Shown piece by piece: positions 1-7,786 of a stretch of DNA of 64,000 bases. Both the position numbers and the translations under genes were made by a program. The stretch covers positions 1-64,000 of the forward strand of contig JANQLN010000021.1 of NCBI GenBank assembly GCA_028280575.1. Direction: 5' to 3'. The notes under the pieces were generated by a model, which saw only the letters and a program-made list of their open reading frames with translations, searched no databases and had not been told where the DNA came from. Position 1 is the first letter of the stretch. Each line of letters opens with the position of its first letter. This stretch comes from Clostridia bacterium. GTDB taxonomy: Bacteria > Bacillota > Clostridia > Acetivibrionales > STF1-152.

Positions 1-14
1 ACCTTTGAAAGCAT
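1..14 (-). CDS. Start of a gene running off the left edge
   Basis: Only the first four codons (M-L-S-K) of a minus-strand gene are inside the window. The start is supported by a strong ribosome binding site, AGGAGGA at 26-20, five bases before the ATG at 14-12, and by a good promoter further upstream at 92-64. Too little is visible to name a product. It lies downstream of the sugar-acid operon on the same strand but has its own promoter. Confidence 0.6.
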
Positions 15-63
15 AATCGTCCTCCTAATGCAAGCAATGTAATTAAATTTGAACATTACCAAC

Positions 64-92
64 ATTATACATCTGTTTTTGGCATTTTTCAA
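64..92 (-). promoter_or_regulatory. Sigma-A-type promoter for the left-edge gene
   Basis: On the minus strand, TTGAAA (92-87) and TATAAT (69-64) are separated by exactly 17 bases. This is close to the vegetative consensus and would start transcription near 57, about 40 bases before the start codon of the partial gene at 14. Confidence 0.65.
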
Positions 93-192
93 CAAAAAAG
101 CGGAAAATAAGCTTAAGCTTCCCTATTTATAGTACTACAAGAATTTGCACTTCCAATATAATTTACTTATGTCTTTTTTTAAAACGCGTATA

Positions 193-1491
193 TCACAGAA
201 TTGTTTTTTCACCACAGCAAAATTTATTTCTATCCGTCCACAAACCCAATGCGGGCTTTCCAACAAAGAAAACCTCTTCCCCATCTTCCAGTACATTGAA
301 GCCTTCTTTCAATACTTCAGGGTCATATTTCTCAACTGCGTCTTTTAGCGGCATGTAATTAAACCCCACTTCTTCTATTTCTTCTTTTGTTAATTTATCC
401 ACTGCATAGGTTACCTTGAATCTTCCGTCCGAAGAACCATGGACAAGGTGAGCGGTAATAGACTGGTTCGCCTTCAACTCCCTATCTTCTTCAAATAACT
501 CCAGTACCTTTTCTCTCCCTGCAAATCCATGTTTCCTTATCAATACGTCACTTTCTTTGTTTTCACCAAACTGTCTGACACCCGGTGCTAAAACAATCAG
601 TTCTCCTCCGTCTGCAATTGCCATGCGTGTCCTGTAAATAGCTTTATTCCCTACCCAAACGGTTTTAAATTCCTCTGCGTCAAGGCAGGCAACAACCTTT
701 TTAACGGGCTTGTCTACAAAACATATGTTTTTTTCCTGGCTCAACACTACTGCATGTTCATATAAGTCCCTATCCCTTCCTATAAAGACACCCTGTATAT
801 GTATATCCTCTTTGTCTGTGGTTGTAACGGTAAGCACATACATAATTGGTATTTCCTTTAAAAAGTTTTGTTCCGCATAGTCATAGACTTTACGCACCGG
901 CGTATTATCTCTTCCCATAATCCTTTCCATCCCATAAAATGCACCCAGCATATGGGTCTTGTCAATCATATTCTTTCCGCCGCAGCCCACAAAAATATTT
1001 TTACTGTAGTTGGACATACCGACAATGACATGGGGTACAACCTGCCCCATGGAAATAATCAAGTCGTAGCTTTTATCCAGCAATCGCCTGTTCACTTCTA
1101 CATCAATAGGTTCATCCATAATTCCTTCCGATATTTCCTTAATATATTTACCGGGAACTTCTCCAATTTTCTCAACATCCTGTCTAAAATTGTGCACCAA
1201 AAAGCATTCTTTTGGAATACTATCCCCAAAAAAAGCCGTAAGCTCCTGCTCATCCATGGGCATATGCATACCTATAGCCGGCATAATATCAACCTTGCAG
1301 CTTTTCCTTAGCATATTATAATACATGGCGGTTATTTTCCCTGCTCCTGAATGGCTTCTGGTAATATCAGGGGGAATTAGCAAAACTTTTTTCAGTGTGC
1401 CTTTTTGCTCAACGGACTTTTTCAAGACCTGCCGCAGCTCTTCATCATCTATACCGGCAGCCTTTTTAGCTTTCAGGATAATTCCAGGCAT
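193..1491 (-). CDS. LarA-like (DUF2088) lactate racemase family protein
   Basis: The 432-residue protein resembles the nickel-pincer lactate racemase family, whose members racemise or epimerise 2-hydroxyacids. It has an N-terminal nucleotide-binding-like segment (PPDITRSHSGAG, near 40), a GMHMPMDEQEL segment near 75 that matches the family's G-T-H-R-P-M-x-E-x-E-L motif with changes, and the glycine-rich VGCGGKNMIDKTHM region near 170. Length fits the family (about 420-430). It is the last gene of a four-gene operon for 2-keto-3-deoxy sugar acids, 56 bases after the dehydrogenase. The larB, larC and larE cofactor genes are not in the window, so cofactor supply must come from elsewhere or the enzyme may not be a lactate racemase. 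A sugar-acid epimerase or racemase role is inferred from context. Confidence 0.75.
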   Translation of the reverse strand: MPGIILKAKKAAGIDDEELRQVLKKSVEQKGTLKKVLLIPPDITRSHSGAGKITAMYYNMLRKSCKVDIMPAIGMHMPMDEQELTAFFGDSIPKECFLVHNFRQDVEKIGEVPGKYIKEISEGIMDEPIDVEVNRRLLDKSYDLIISMGQVVPHVIVGMSNYSKNIFVGCGGKNMIDKTHMLGAFYGMERIMGRDNTPVRKVYDYAEQNFLKEIPIMYVLTVTTTDKEDIHIQGVFIGRDRDLYEHAVVLSQEKNICFVDKPVKKVVACLDAEEFKTVWVGNKAIYRTRMAIADGGELIVLAPGVRQFGENKESDVLIRKHGFAGREKVLELFEEDRELKANQSITAHLVHGSSDGRFKVTYAVDKLTKEEIEEVGFNYMPLKDAVEKYDPEVLKEGFNVLEDGEEVFFVGKPALGLWTDRNKFCCGEKTIL

Positions 1492-1547
1492 ATCTTCTTT
1501 ACCTTCCTTTATTTTAATAATAACACTTCCATAATTTAAGCTTTAAA

Positions 1548-2489
1548 TCAGACAATCAAATTTTCCAGCGGCTCATTTTTAAATATGTTAACAACATTTT
1601 TCGCGCAAACTTCACTGATCTTATTTAGCGCTTCTTTTGAATAAGAGGCGATATGGGGAACAACACTAACATTGTCGAGTGTCAAAAGGGGGCTGCCGGA
1701 AGGCGGCTCTTTTTCTGTTACATCAAGGCCTGCTCCTGCCAGGTGCCCGTCTTTTAATGCTTGATAAAGGGCCTGTTCATTCACAATGCCTCCTCTTGAG
1801 GTATTAATAATAAAGCTGCCTTTCTTCATCAAAGCTAATTGCTCCTTATCAACAAGGTTCCTGGTTTTATTATTCAGCGGTATATGAAAAGACAAAAAAT
1901 CTGCCTGCTTCAATATTTCTTCAAAGGACGTAAGCTCAACATAAGAATATTCCTTCGCTGCCTTTTCTATATAAGGATCAAAAGCCAATACCTTCATCCC
2001 AAAACCCTGTGCTCTTTTTGCCACATTTTTTGCTATAGCGCCAAAACCTATCAGCCCTAATGTCTTAAAGCAAACATCGGTTCCAATAAGCCTTTCCCAG
2101 TATCCTTCCTTGACTCTTTTAGCGCCGTAGGATATTTTTCTTGCTATATCCAGCATCAAACCAAATGCTAAATCCGCTACTGCATTTGAATTTGCCGCAG
2201 GTGCATTGGTAACACGGATGTTTAAGCTTTTAGCCGCTTCAAGGTTTATATTGTCCAATCCTGTACCATGTTTGCATATAATTTTAAGCTTCTTTGCCTT
2301 ATGCATTGTTTGTACGGAAAAATCGTGGGCACCTATTATTAATGCGTCATAATTTGCTATCCTGCTTGCAAATTCCTCCTCTTTATAATCCAGGAAATCC
2401 ACCGCAAAACCATTTTGATTTAATAAATTAACGGGCCCCTCACATACTTTTCCAAAAGACCTTGAAGTAACCAGCACTGACTTTGACAT
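1548..2489 (-). CDS. D-isomer-specific 2-hydroxyacid dehydrogenase
   Basis: This 313-residue NAD-dependent dehydrogenase belongs to the phosphoglycerate dehydrogenase/2-hydroxyacid dehydrogenase family. Visible features are the Rossmann motif GLIGFGAIAKNVA near residue 143, the arginine of NTSRGGIVNE near 230, the glutamate of TEKEPPSG near 260, and the catalytic histidine in VPHIASYSKEAL near 278. It lacks the C-terminal ACT domain of long serA products, so a dedicated serine-pathway role is less likely. It sits between the keto-deoxy-sugar kinase and the LarA-like gene, suggesting it interconverts a 2-keto acid and a 2-hydroxyacid in sugar-acid catabolism. The ribosome site AAGGGTGG precedes the ATG. 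Exact substrate is unknown. Confidence 0.85.
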   Translation of the reverse strand: MSKSVLVTSRSFGKVCEGPVNLLNQNGFAVDFLDYKEEEFASRIANYDALIIGAHDFSVQTMHKAKKLKIICKHGTGLDNINLEAAKSLNIRVTNAPAANSNAVADLAFGLMLDIARKISYGAKRVKEGYWERLIGTDVCFKTLGLIGFGAIAKNVAKRAQGFGMKVLAFDPYIEKAAKEYSYVELTSFEEILKQADFLSFHIPLNNKTRNLVDKEQLALMKKGSFIINTSRGGIVNEQALYQALKDGHLAGAGLDVTEKEPPSGSPLLTLDNVSVVPHIASYSKEALNKISEVCAKNVVNIFKNEPLENLIV

Positions 2490-2516
2490 GTCAAACCACC
2501 CTTTTCTTTTTGATTA

Positions 2517-3521
2517 TTATTTTAAATTGCCGTGTATTTTCAATATTTCCATAAAACCTTTAACTGCGAAGCTTTGACTTCCTGGAGGGCTAATCATTAC
2601 TGCTTCTATATCCTTGTCCAGCTGGTTTAAAATAGTTTGATATACCCTGCCGACAATACCGCCGCCTGCAATTAGTACCTTATCCAATTCAGGCCAGTTA
2701 TTTTTTAATGCATAATCAAACGCCAGCACTACGCCTCCGTTAATTACCCCTTCAATATACGACTTTCGCTCTGCCGTACGGCAGGCATCAAATATCTTAG
2801 TCGCATGAGCTATATAAAGGGCCCTGTTAAGCCCGTATTCCTTTAAGTGATTGAATCCGCGCAGAACCATCTCCTCGTCCAGCTTATCATTATCACCCTT
2901 TAAAGAGCCCGATAATATGGTTGCCGTAGATACGGCATGGTAAAGCTCCCCTGAAAAATTAGAGACCATATCGCACAATACACCTTTTTGAATAAAAGCG
3001 ATGTGGGTATGGGAGCCGGGAAGAAAGATTGCAATATTGCTTTGCCTCAGCTCATGGGAAATACCTGAGAGTATGCCGAATATTTCTATCTCTTCCCCTC
3101 GCATATTATTAACCATGTGGATATTATATTTGTCTGCCTTGAAATCCTCGGCTATTGTCTTAACACCTCTTATAAGATGGATATTCCTATTAAAATACGC
3201 TTTTTCGTAGTGTAAATAAATCTTCCGGTAAAGCTTTTCCAGTGAAACAGGTGTAGTTATATGGGGTACTTCTTTAATCCCAAACGGGCTGGTAATCAAA
3301 CCCGATGCATATATTTCCTTGATATCAACGTCTTTTAAGCCGTTTTTCCCTAACAGCTCATCGTAGAGCTCTTTTAAACCTTTTATGAGTACCAGATTGC
3401 TGCCGGTAATAGAAGAATCTTTTGAGCCTATGTTTTTCTTTATGAAATCAATAACCGCATATCCTTTAGTTAAATAAGCCCTTGTATTGGACGTTCCGGA
3501 ATCAAAATATACATTATACAT
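2517..3521 (-). CDS. dgoK: 2-dehydro-3-deoxygalactonokinase (DgoK-like)
   Basis: The 334-residue protein begins with an ASKHA-type phosphate-binding segment (DSGTSNTRAYL, residues 7-17) and carries LPGSHTHIAF near 170 and the glycine-rich IAGGGIVGRVY near 285, as expected for the DGOK family. The family phosphorylates 2-keto-3-deoxy-galactonate in the cytosol, producing KDPGal for the aldolase encoded just upstream (gap six bases). Adjacent aldolase and kinase genes are typical of De Ley-Doudoroff-type galactonate routes, but a kinase acting on KDG cannot be excluded. Length and motifs look intact. Confidence 0.82.
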   Translation of the reverse strand: MYNVYFDSGTSNTRAYLTKGYAVIDFIKKNIGSKDSSITGSNLVLIKGLKELYDELLGKNGLKDVDIKEIYASGLITSPFGIKEVPHITTPVSLEKLYRKIYLHYEKAYFNRNIHLIRGVKTIAEDFKADKYNIHMVNNMRGEEIEIFGILSGISHELRQSNIAIFLPGSHTHIAFIQKGVLCDMVSNFSGELYHAVSTATILSGSLKGDNDKLDEEMVLRGFNHLKEYGLNRALYIAHATKIFDACRTAERKSYIEGVINGGVVLAFDYALKNNWPELDKVLIAGGGIVGRVYQTILNQLDKDIEAVMISPPGSQSFAVKGFMEILKIHGNLK

Positions 3522-3527
3522 CTTAAA

Positions 3528-4178
3528 CTACCCCTTAATCCGTTGTATGTAAGCTTGCGCAGCCTTTGTAATCTTATCGTACTCTCCTGCATAAATAGCT
3601 TTTTTGTCTACCAGGTTACCTCCTACTCCTACTCCTTTTGCCCCTGCTTTAATAAATTCATTAACATTGTCAACATTTACTCCTCCCACAGCCACTACAG
3701 GTATATGGCCAAGGGGAGCCGAAAACGCTTTTATATATGCCGTGCCCAGGAGTCCGGCAGGGAAAAGCTTGACAATATCTGCCCCCGCATTGTAGGCAGT
3801 TACCGCTTCTGACGGAGTAAAAGCACCGGGTATTGAAATTTTGCCCAGTTCTTTTGTCTTCTTGATTACATTTACATCCGTATTAGGAGATATTATATAT
3901 TCGGCTCCGGCTGCCGCTGCTTTTTCTGCTTGCTCCATCGTTACTACAGTACCTGCTCCGAGGCATACCTTATCCCCATAGCGTGCTTTAATTAATTCAA
4001 GAGATTTTAAAGTCCCGGCAACAGCCTCTTCACTCTCCTGGTTAAAGGTAACTTCAAGCAGCTTTATTCCGCCCTGCAGCAATGCTTCAACGGTATCCGG
4101 CATCCTCTCTGAATCAATTCCTCTTATAATAGCTACAATTTTGTTGTCTAGAATTTGTTTCAATACTGAATCCGACAT
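3528..4178 (-). CDS. KDPG/KDPGal aldolase (Eda/DgoA type)
   Basis: A 216-residue class I aldolase that cleaves 2-keto-3-deoxy-6-phospho sugar acids to pyruvate and glyceraldehyde 3-phosphate. The acid/base glutamate is in LEVTFNQ (E42), the substrate loop GAGTV is near 75, SPNTD is near 98, and the Schiff-base lysine is in DIVKLFPAG (K137). It is the first gene of the operon, with AAGGGTGAG before the ATG and a matching sigma-A promoter about 50 bases upstream. Whether the substrate is KDPG or KDPGal cannot be told from sequence; the neighbouring DgoK-like kinase favours KDPGal. Confidence 0.88.
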   Translation of the reverse strand: MSDSVLKQILDNKIVAIIRGIDSERMPDTVEALLQGGIKLLEVTFNQESEEAVAGTLKSLELIKARYGDKVCLGAGTVVTMEQAEKAAAAGAEYIISPNTDVNVIKKTKELGKISIPGAFTPSEAVTAYNAGADIVKLFPAGLLGTAYIKAFSAPLGHIPVVAVGGVNVDNVNEFIKAGAKGVGVGGNLVDKKAIYAGEYDKITKAAQAYIQRIKG

Positions 4179-4229
4179 TTTTTATCTCACCCTTCATACC
4201 ATTTCTTTTATTTATGAATCGCACTAAAT

Positions 4230-4258
4230 ATTTTACATTAATCATACACAGGCGTCAA
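4230..4258 (-). promoter_or_regulatory. Sigma-A-type promoter of the sugar-acid operon
   Basis: TTGACG (4258-4253) and TAAAAT (4235-4230) on the minus strand are spaced by 17 bases. The predicted start near 4223 gives a 5' leader of about 45 bases before the aldolase gene. No operator was recognised with confidence. Confidence 0.6.
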
Positions 4259-4337
4259 ACAGTTTCCAATTTATGTGATTTTTTTAAGCAATAATAAATT
4301 TTTAGTAAAATTTTATATATTATACAAACCGGAAATG

Positions 4338-4346
4338 TGTTATACT
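4338..4346 (+). promoter_or_regulatory. Extended -10 promoter candidate upstream of vanW-like gene
   Basis: TGTTATACT at 4338-4346 is an extended -10 element (TGn-TATAAT with one mismatch). No good -35 is seen 17 bases upstream, which is tolerated by extended -10 promoters. Two other plus-strand genes here have similar elements (7512-7520 and 50634-50642). Confidence 0.4.
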
Positions 4347-4430
4347 TTTGTGAGGACTTTTATTGTTGAATAAACTATCAGTTGGAACCTGCTTTAATTT
4401 TTTTTGTCTAATTAATTATATTTATTGTTT

Positions 4431-5285
4431 ATGAAAAAGAGGTCAGCCAGGATTATGGAGATACATAAAAAGCCGGTAAAAAGGTCTAGATTAAGGCTTT
4501 ATATAGGAAAAAAGTATTATACTTTGCTGACATATTTAAAATGGTATTCTGGCGGTACAAAATACGCAAAAAAAATTCAACATACAAGGTTACCTTACAC
4601 TGTTTTTAGCCATAAAACCCTTCTTTTGAGAAAGCTTAAGAATGTGGATATGAAATATCAGAATAACAAAATTATTAATTTAAGCCTGGCATTAAAAAAG
4701 ATTAACGGCCTTATATTAAATCCCGGAGAAACATTTTCCTTTTGGAAGTCAGTGGGAAAACTTACATATGGAAAAGGTTATGTAGACGGGCTTGTGCTGA
4801 ATTTTGACGGTACTTTTTCCTACGGTGCGGGAGGAGGTATCTGTCAGCTCTCCAATATGATATACTGGATATCACTGCATACCCCGCTTACAGTTACCTC
4901 AAGGTACAGGCACAGCCATGACGTATTTCCCGATTCGGGAAGGAGCCAGCCCTTTGGAAGCGGTGCAACAGTAGTATACAATTATATTGACCTGCAGATA
5001 TTTAACGGCAGTGATGTTACGTACCAGCTTGCATTGTATATTGATGAAGATATGCTGGCCGGAGAATGGAGGACAACGAAGCCCCTGCCGTATAAATATG
5101 AGGTATATGAAAAAGAGCACTACATAAGCGGCACGTATTGGGGCGGGTATATAAGGAATAACAAGATTTACCGGAAAATATACTCCTGCAGCAACCAACT
5201 GCTGGATGACGAATATGTAACTGAGAATCATGCAATAATGATGTATCAGCCATTGATAGACAATTATACGGAGGGGTTATTATGA
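4431..5285 (+). CDS. VanW family protein
   Basis: The 284-residue product has the VanW domain: LRKLKNVDMKYQNNKIINL near 65, a LNPGETFSFWKSVG motif near 95, GYVDGLVL, YGAGGGICQLSNMIYW near 130, and HSHDVFPDSGR near 160. VanW is an accessory gene in some vancomycin-resistance clusters, but genomic homologues are common in clostridia and the biochemical role is unknown. No vanHAX-type genes are nearby, so resistance should not be inferred. The ATG at 4431 has no clear ribosome site; the in-frame ATG at 4455 follows AGAGGT and may be the true start. The stop overlaps the next start as ATGA, so translation is probably coupled. Confidence 0.85.
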   Translation: MKKRSARIMEIHKKPVKRSRLRLYIGKKYYTLLTYLKWYSGGTKYAKKIQHTRLPYTVFSHKTLLLRKLKNVDMKYQNNKIINLSLALKKINGLILNPGETFSFWKSVGKLTYGKGYVDGLVLNFDGTFSYGAGGGICQLSNMIYWISLHTPLTVTSRYRHSHDVFPDSGRSQPFGSGATVVYNYIDLQIFNGSDVTYQLALYIDEDMLAGEWRTTKPLPYKYEVYEKEHYISGTYWGGYIRNNKIYRKIYSCSNQLLDDEYVTENHAIMMYQPLIDNYTEGLL

Positions 5286-6247
5286 TAAAAGCTGTAGTTA
5301 AGGGTACGGGACTTTTTCTTTTTGGCAGCATGCCTGTGGGTGTAAGGTTTTACAGGTATGTTACCCAGAATGTATTTGGCACCATGGAGAGCCATATATA
5401 CAAGATGTACAGGAAATGGCCGGGACTGGTAAGTGATATGACTGATGTATGCGGAATATCTCTTGAAAAAGCAAGGCTCTGGGAGCATGAAGCAGGCTGG
5501 ACACCTTATATATCACTTCTTTTTTATATCACCACCGGCAGCGGAGGTACTGTACTTAATACCAGGGCCAGAGGAGCCCGTATACTTGCAAGGCATATTG
5601 AGAAATCAATTGAAATGGCAAAAAAAATGGCGGATAAATTGTCCGGTAAAATACATATACCGGAAGAAAGGCTTAAATTACTTGACTCCATTTCCGGCTG
5701 TAAAAATTTGCAGGAAATATTTGATATTACGGGAGGAGAATATTTGACTGATTCATCTCCCCACAAATTATCCCTTGGCAACAGCTCCAGGGATGTGCTG
5801 CTGAGCGGCGGACAGCTGGAGCATTACCGTCCGGAAGTTTTGAAGCTGTTTTTCAAAGAAGCCTACCGGATATTAAGTCCCGGCGGTTTTATGATTGTTA
5901 CTATAAACCACAGCGACCACCTTCATCTTTTTGATGGTAAGCTGCCATTCCTCTATCATTACGGGATACAGGACAGAATTTATAAGATGACCAGAAGCAA
6001 CCCTCTCCTGTATCACAACAGAATGCTCCCCGAAGAAATAATGGGCATTCTTAAGGACTGCGGATTTGAAAAAATAAAAATTACGAGGCTTGCGCTTCCG
6101 GAATTTAAATATGTGGAATATTCGGACACTGATTTAGGCAGTTATGGTATTGGACGCAGGTATTTAACCGAAAGGTATAAGAATTCTACCGACAGCGCAT
6201 TAAAAACTGCGGCTGCAAAATACATATACCGGAAACCCTCCGGATAA
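5282..6247 (+). CDS. Methyltransferase-like protein lacking a clear SAM motif I
   Basis: The 321-residue protein starts inside the vanW-like stop codon. Its C-terminal half resembles class I SAM-dependent methyltransferases: LLSGGQLEHYRPEVLKLFF near 178 matches the post-motif-IV segment, and AYRILSPGGFMIVTINHSDH near 200 matches the strand after it. The usual glycine-rich motif I (D-x-G-x-G-x-G) is not visible; at the expected place is a KLLDSISGCKNLQEIFDIT segment. The N-terminal 100 residues contain a possible hydrophobic stretch (YISLLFYITTG). It could be a divergent methyltransferase or a pseudoenzyme working with the VanW protein. Assignment beyond the fold is uncertain. Confidence 0.5.
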   Translation: MIKAVVKGTGLFLFGSMPVGVRFYRYVTQNVFGTMESHIYKMYRKWPGLVSDMTDVCGISLEKARLWEHEAGWTPYISLLFYITTGSGGTVLNTRARGARILARHIEKSIEMAKKMADKLSGKIHIPEERLKLLDSISGCKNLQEIFDITGGEYLTDSSPHKLSLGNSSRDVLLSGGQLEHYRPEVLKLFFKEAYRILSPGGFMIVTINHSDHLHLFDGKLPFLYHYGIQDRIYKMTRSNPLLYHNRMLPEEIMGILKDCGFEKIKITRLALPEFKYVEYSDTDLGSYGIGRRYLTERYKNSTDSALKTAAAKYIYRKPSG

Positions 6248-6381
6248 AGATGCCGCCAAATGGCTCGTAACGCATTCTTTCGGGCAACTTGCAGCATATT
6301 TTTCTAAATAACATGGGTTACAGGCCACTAATGGTCTGTTAAGCTAATAATTTACCTGTCACATTAATTTTCAAAATATAG

Positions 6382-6410
6382 TTGCATTTTTTCCTCGTTT
6401 TGGATATAAT
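6382..6410 (+). promoter_or_regulatory. Sigma-A promoter of the structured RNA candidate
   Basis: TTGCAT (6382-6387) and a perfect TATAAT (6405-6410) are separated by 17 bases. Predicted transcription start is near 6417, immediately before the run of hairpins described next. Confidence 0.7.
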
Positions 6411-6416
6411 TTTGCT

Positions 6417-6621
6417 ATGGGAAAAATTAAATAAGGACCAATCGTGGTTCTCATGTGTTGCACCACACGAGAACTATACGCGTAGGAGATAGCTACACGC
6501 ATAACAGCAATGCCGCCACAACCAGTCCGACTGTTATTATAAAGCATTTTTGCTGTTTTTTCAACGGCTTTATCAAAGGCACATGTGTAGAATATTAAAA
6601 CCCTGCGCATATGCCTTTTTT
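6417..6621 (+). ncRNA. Candidate structured RNA of about 205 nt (class not recognised)
   Basis: The stretch between promoter and terminator is rich in local secondary structure. Hairpin 1 is 6447-6474 (GTTCTC/GAGAAC continued by TGTG/CACA across one A.C mismatch, six-base loop). Hairpin 2 is 6475-6503 (eleven paired positions with two A.C mismatches). ATAACAG at 6501-6507 pairs with CTGTTAT at 6531-6537; alternatively AACAGCAA at 6503-6510 pairs perfectly with TTGCTGTT at 6550-6557, followed by a T-run, which looks like a terminator or a switch. A final stem, GGCACATGTG (6578-6587) with CGCATATGCC (6606-6615), is followed by TTTTTT (6616-6621). It could be a stand-alone RNA or a leader of the gene at 6663. 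I do not recognise T-box, c-di-GMP, cobalamin, SAM or other common riboswitch cores. The abundant clostridial raiA motif has a similar size and should be tested first. Confidence 0.55.
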
Positions 6622-6662
6622 AGTTTTTTCCTTCAATAAATTTTTGAAGGGAGACTATTGGT

Positions 6663-6989
6663 ATGGATAACAAAAAAGAAGTAAAGGGATTCGAAAGGTT
6701 CATTGCATCATGCGAAGTGGACAGGCTAAGGCAGCTTGACCTTGCTTTTGACGAGAGCGCAGAAGCTTTTGAATGTGAAAAAAGAAAGGATGAGCTCTAT
6801 GAAAAGCTTAAAAGCGCGCTGCCTGAGGATATGGCTTTGGAATTAAGCAGGTATTCCGATGCCTGCCTGTGGCATAGGACCTTAACCAGGATGTTCTTTT
6901 ACAGGAGCGGCTTAAAGGACGGCACAGCCCTTTCAAAAATGCTTTCTCCAGGCAGTGAAAATGTGAGGCTGGACATAAACATAGTATAG
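6663..6989 (+). CDS. Small protein of unknown function
   Basis: A 108-residue, mainly charged and probably helical cytosolic protein. A GAAGGGAG ribosome site precedes the ATG, and a strong terminator follows the stop, so this is a complete single-gene unit. The N-terminal half is acidic and rich in Glu/Lys (residues 1-60), the C-terminal half has aromatic and basic residues (WHRTLTRMFFYRSGLKDG near 75). There is no signal peptide or membrane segment and no motif I recognise. It starts about 40 bases after the end of the RNA candidate and may be controlled by read-through of it. Confidence 0.7.
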   Translation: MDNKKEVKGFERFIASCEVDRLRQLDLAFDESAEAFECEKRKDELYEKLKSALPEDMALELSRYSDACLWHRTLTRMFFYRSGLKDGTALSKMLSPGSENVRLDINIV

Positions 6990-7004
6990 CCTTTTGCGGG
7001 CATA

Positions 7005-7042
7005 AAGCCGGCAGCCGGATCATTTCCGGCATGCCGGCTTTT
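7005..7042 (+). terminator. Rho-independent terminator
   Basis: AAGCCGGC (7005-7012) pairs with GCCGGCTT (7033-7040), and a second nested GCCGGA/TCCGGC pairing lies inside the loop. A short T-run follows. It ends the small gene at 6663-6989. Confidence 0.75.
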
Positions 7043-7043
7043 A

Positions 7044-7400
7044 CATTTACCACGAGAAAAGTATATAAAACTTCTTAAAAAGCTTTGCGGGACAAACTCA
7101 CATATTTTTACTGAAAATGAAATATTAATGAAACACTGGTATTACTTATTGAAATATTTTAACAGCATGGCTATGAGATTTCATAAAATAAAACTATTCA
7201 ATGACAAGGAAATTGGTATTCTCGAAGATAAGGCATTATTCCTTATAGGAGATAAGGACAGATTGGCATACAGCAAGGAAGTTGCTGATATCCTTGAGAA
7301 TAAAAATCTTGATTATAAAATAATAAAAGATACAGGACATGGAATTAACCATGAACAGGCTGCAATGATTAATGAAGAAATAATTGGACATCTTATTTGA
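7044..7400 (+). pseudogene. C-terminal remnant of an alpha/beta hydrolase
   Basis: The reading frame is open from just after the terminator and reads into a typical alpha/beta-hydrolase end: ALFLIGDKDRLAYSKEVADIL (the GDKD segment carries the acid residue) and IIKDTGHGINHEQ (catalytic histidine). The nucleophile serine region and the core N-terminal half, about 130-150 residues, are missing. An ATG at 7128 could allow 90 residues to be made, but there is no ribosome site and such a product would lack the active-site serine. The sequence begins abruptly beside the terminator hairpin, as after a deletion. Confidence 0.7.
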
Positions 7401-7511
7401 TTACCATATTAAAGAGATTGTTGGTATTTTGGGTTATGGATTTTGAACAAGTGAATTAAAATGAGCTTGAGAGATTATTTTTTAAATTATTATAATATAT
7501 ACTGGAAATTG

Positions 7512-7520
7512 TGATATACT
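7512..7520 (+). promoter_or_regulatory. Extended -10 promoter candidate for the DUF433 gene
   Basis: TGATATACT (7512-7520) is an extended -10 element without a clear -35. It lies about 34 bases upstream of the DUF433 start and is nearly identical in context to the element before the AAA-ATPase gene at 50634-50642. Confidence 0.4.
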
Positions 7521-7553
7521 TTAGTTAGAAAACTGCAATTAAGGAGTAAAAAA

Positions 7554-7775
7554 ATGATAGGTTTTGACAGGATCACTTTTAATAACGGAGTAATGGCTGG
7601 ACAGGCATGTGTTAGAGGTATGAGGATACCTGTATCACTAGTAGTAAACCTTGTTGCACATGGAAAGACTGTTATGGAAATAATAGAAGAATATCCTGAT
7701 TTAAATGAAGGAGATATTAAGCAGTGCCTGGAATATGCTGCCTGGTTGACACGTGAACAAGTATATGCACAATAG
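7554..7775 (+). CDS. DUF433 family antitoxin-like protein
   Basis: The 73-residue product matches DUF433: IGFDRITFNNGVMAGQACVRGMRIPVSLVVNLVA with the family's G-x-P-x-I-x-G-T-R-I-x-V layout, then a helix-turn-helix-like EIIEEYPDLNEGDIKQCLEYA. DUF433 proteins are usually the antitoxin partner of a DUF5615 PIN-like toxin (VapBC45-type). The ribosome site AAGGAG precedes the ATG. The expected toxin gene follows 11 bases after the stop but is broken (next entry), so this is probably an orphan antitoxin. Confidence 0.85.
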   Translation: MIGFDRITFNNGVMAGQACVRGMRIPVSLVVNLVAHGKTVMEIIEEYPDLNEGDIKQCLEYAAWLTREQVYAQ

Positions 7776-7786
7776 AGGAGCATGTG

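Noticed and set aside
4431..5285. Vancomycin-resistance gene cluster
   Set aside because: Only a VanW homologue is present; no vanH, vanA/B-type ligase, vanX or vanRS genes are nearby.
6371..6610. Minus-strand open frame of 79 codons over the RNA candidate
   Set aside because: No ribosome site, no recognisable motif, and it lies on the opposite strand of a region better explained by RNA structure with promoter and terminator.
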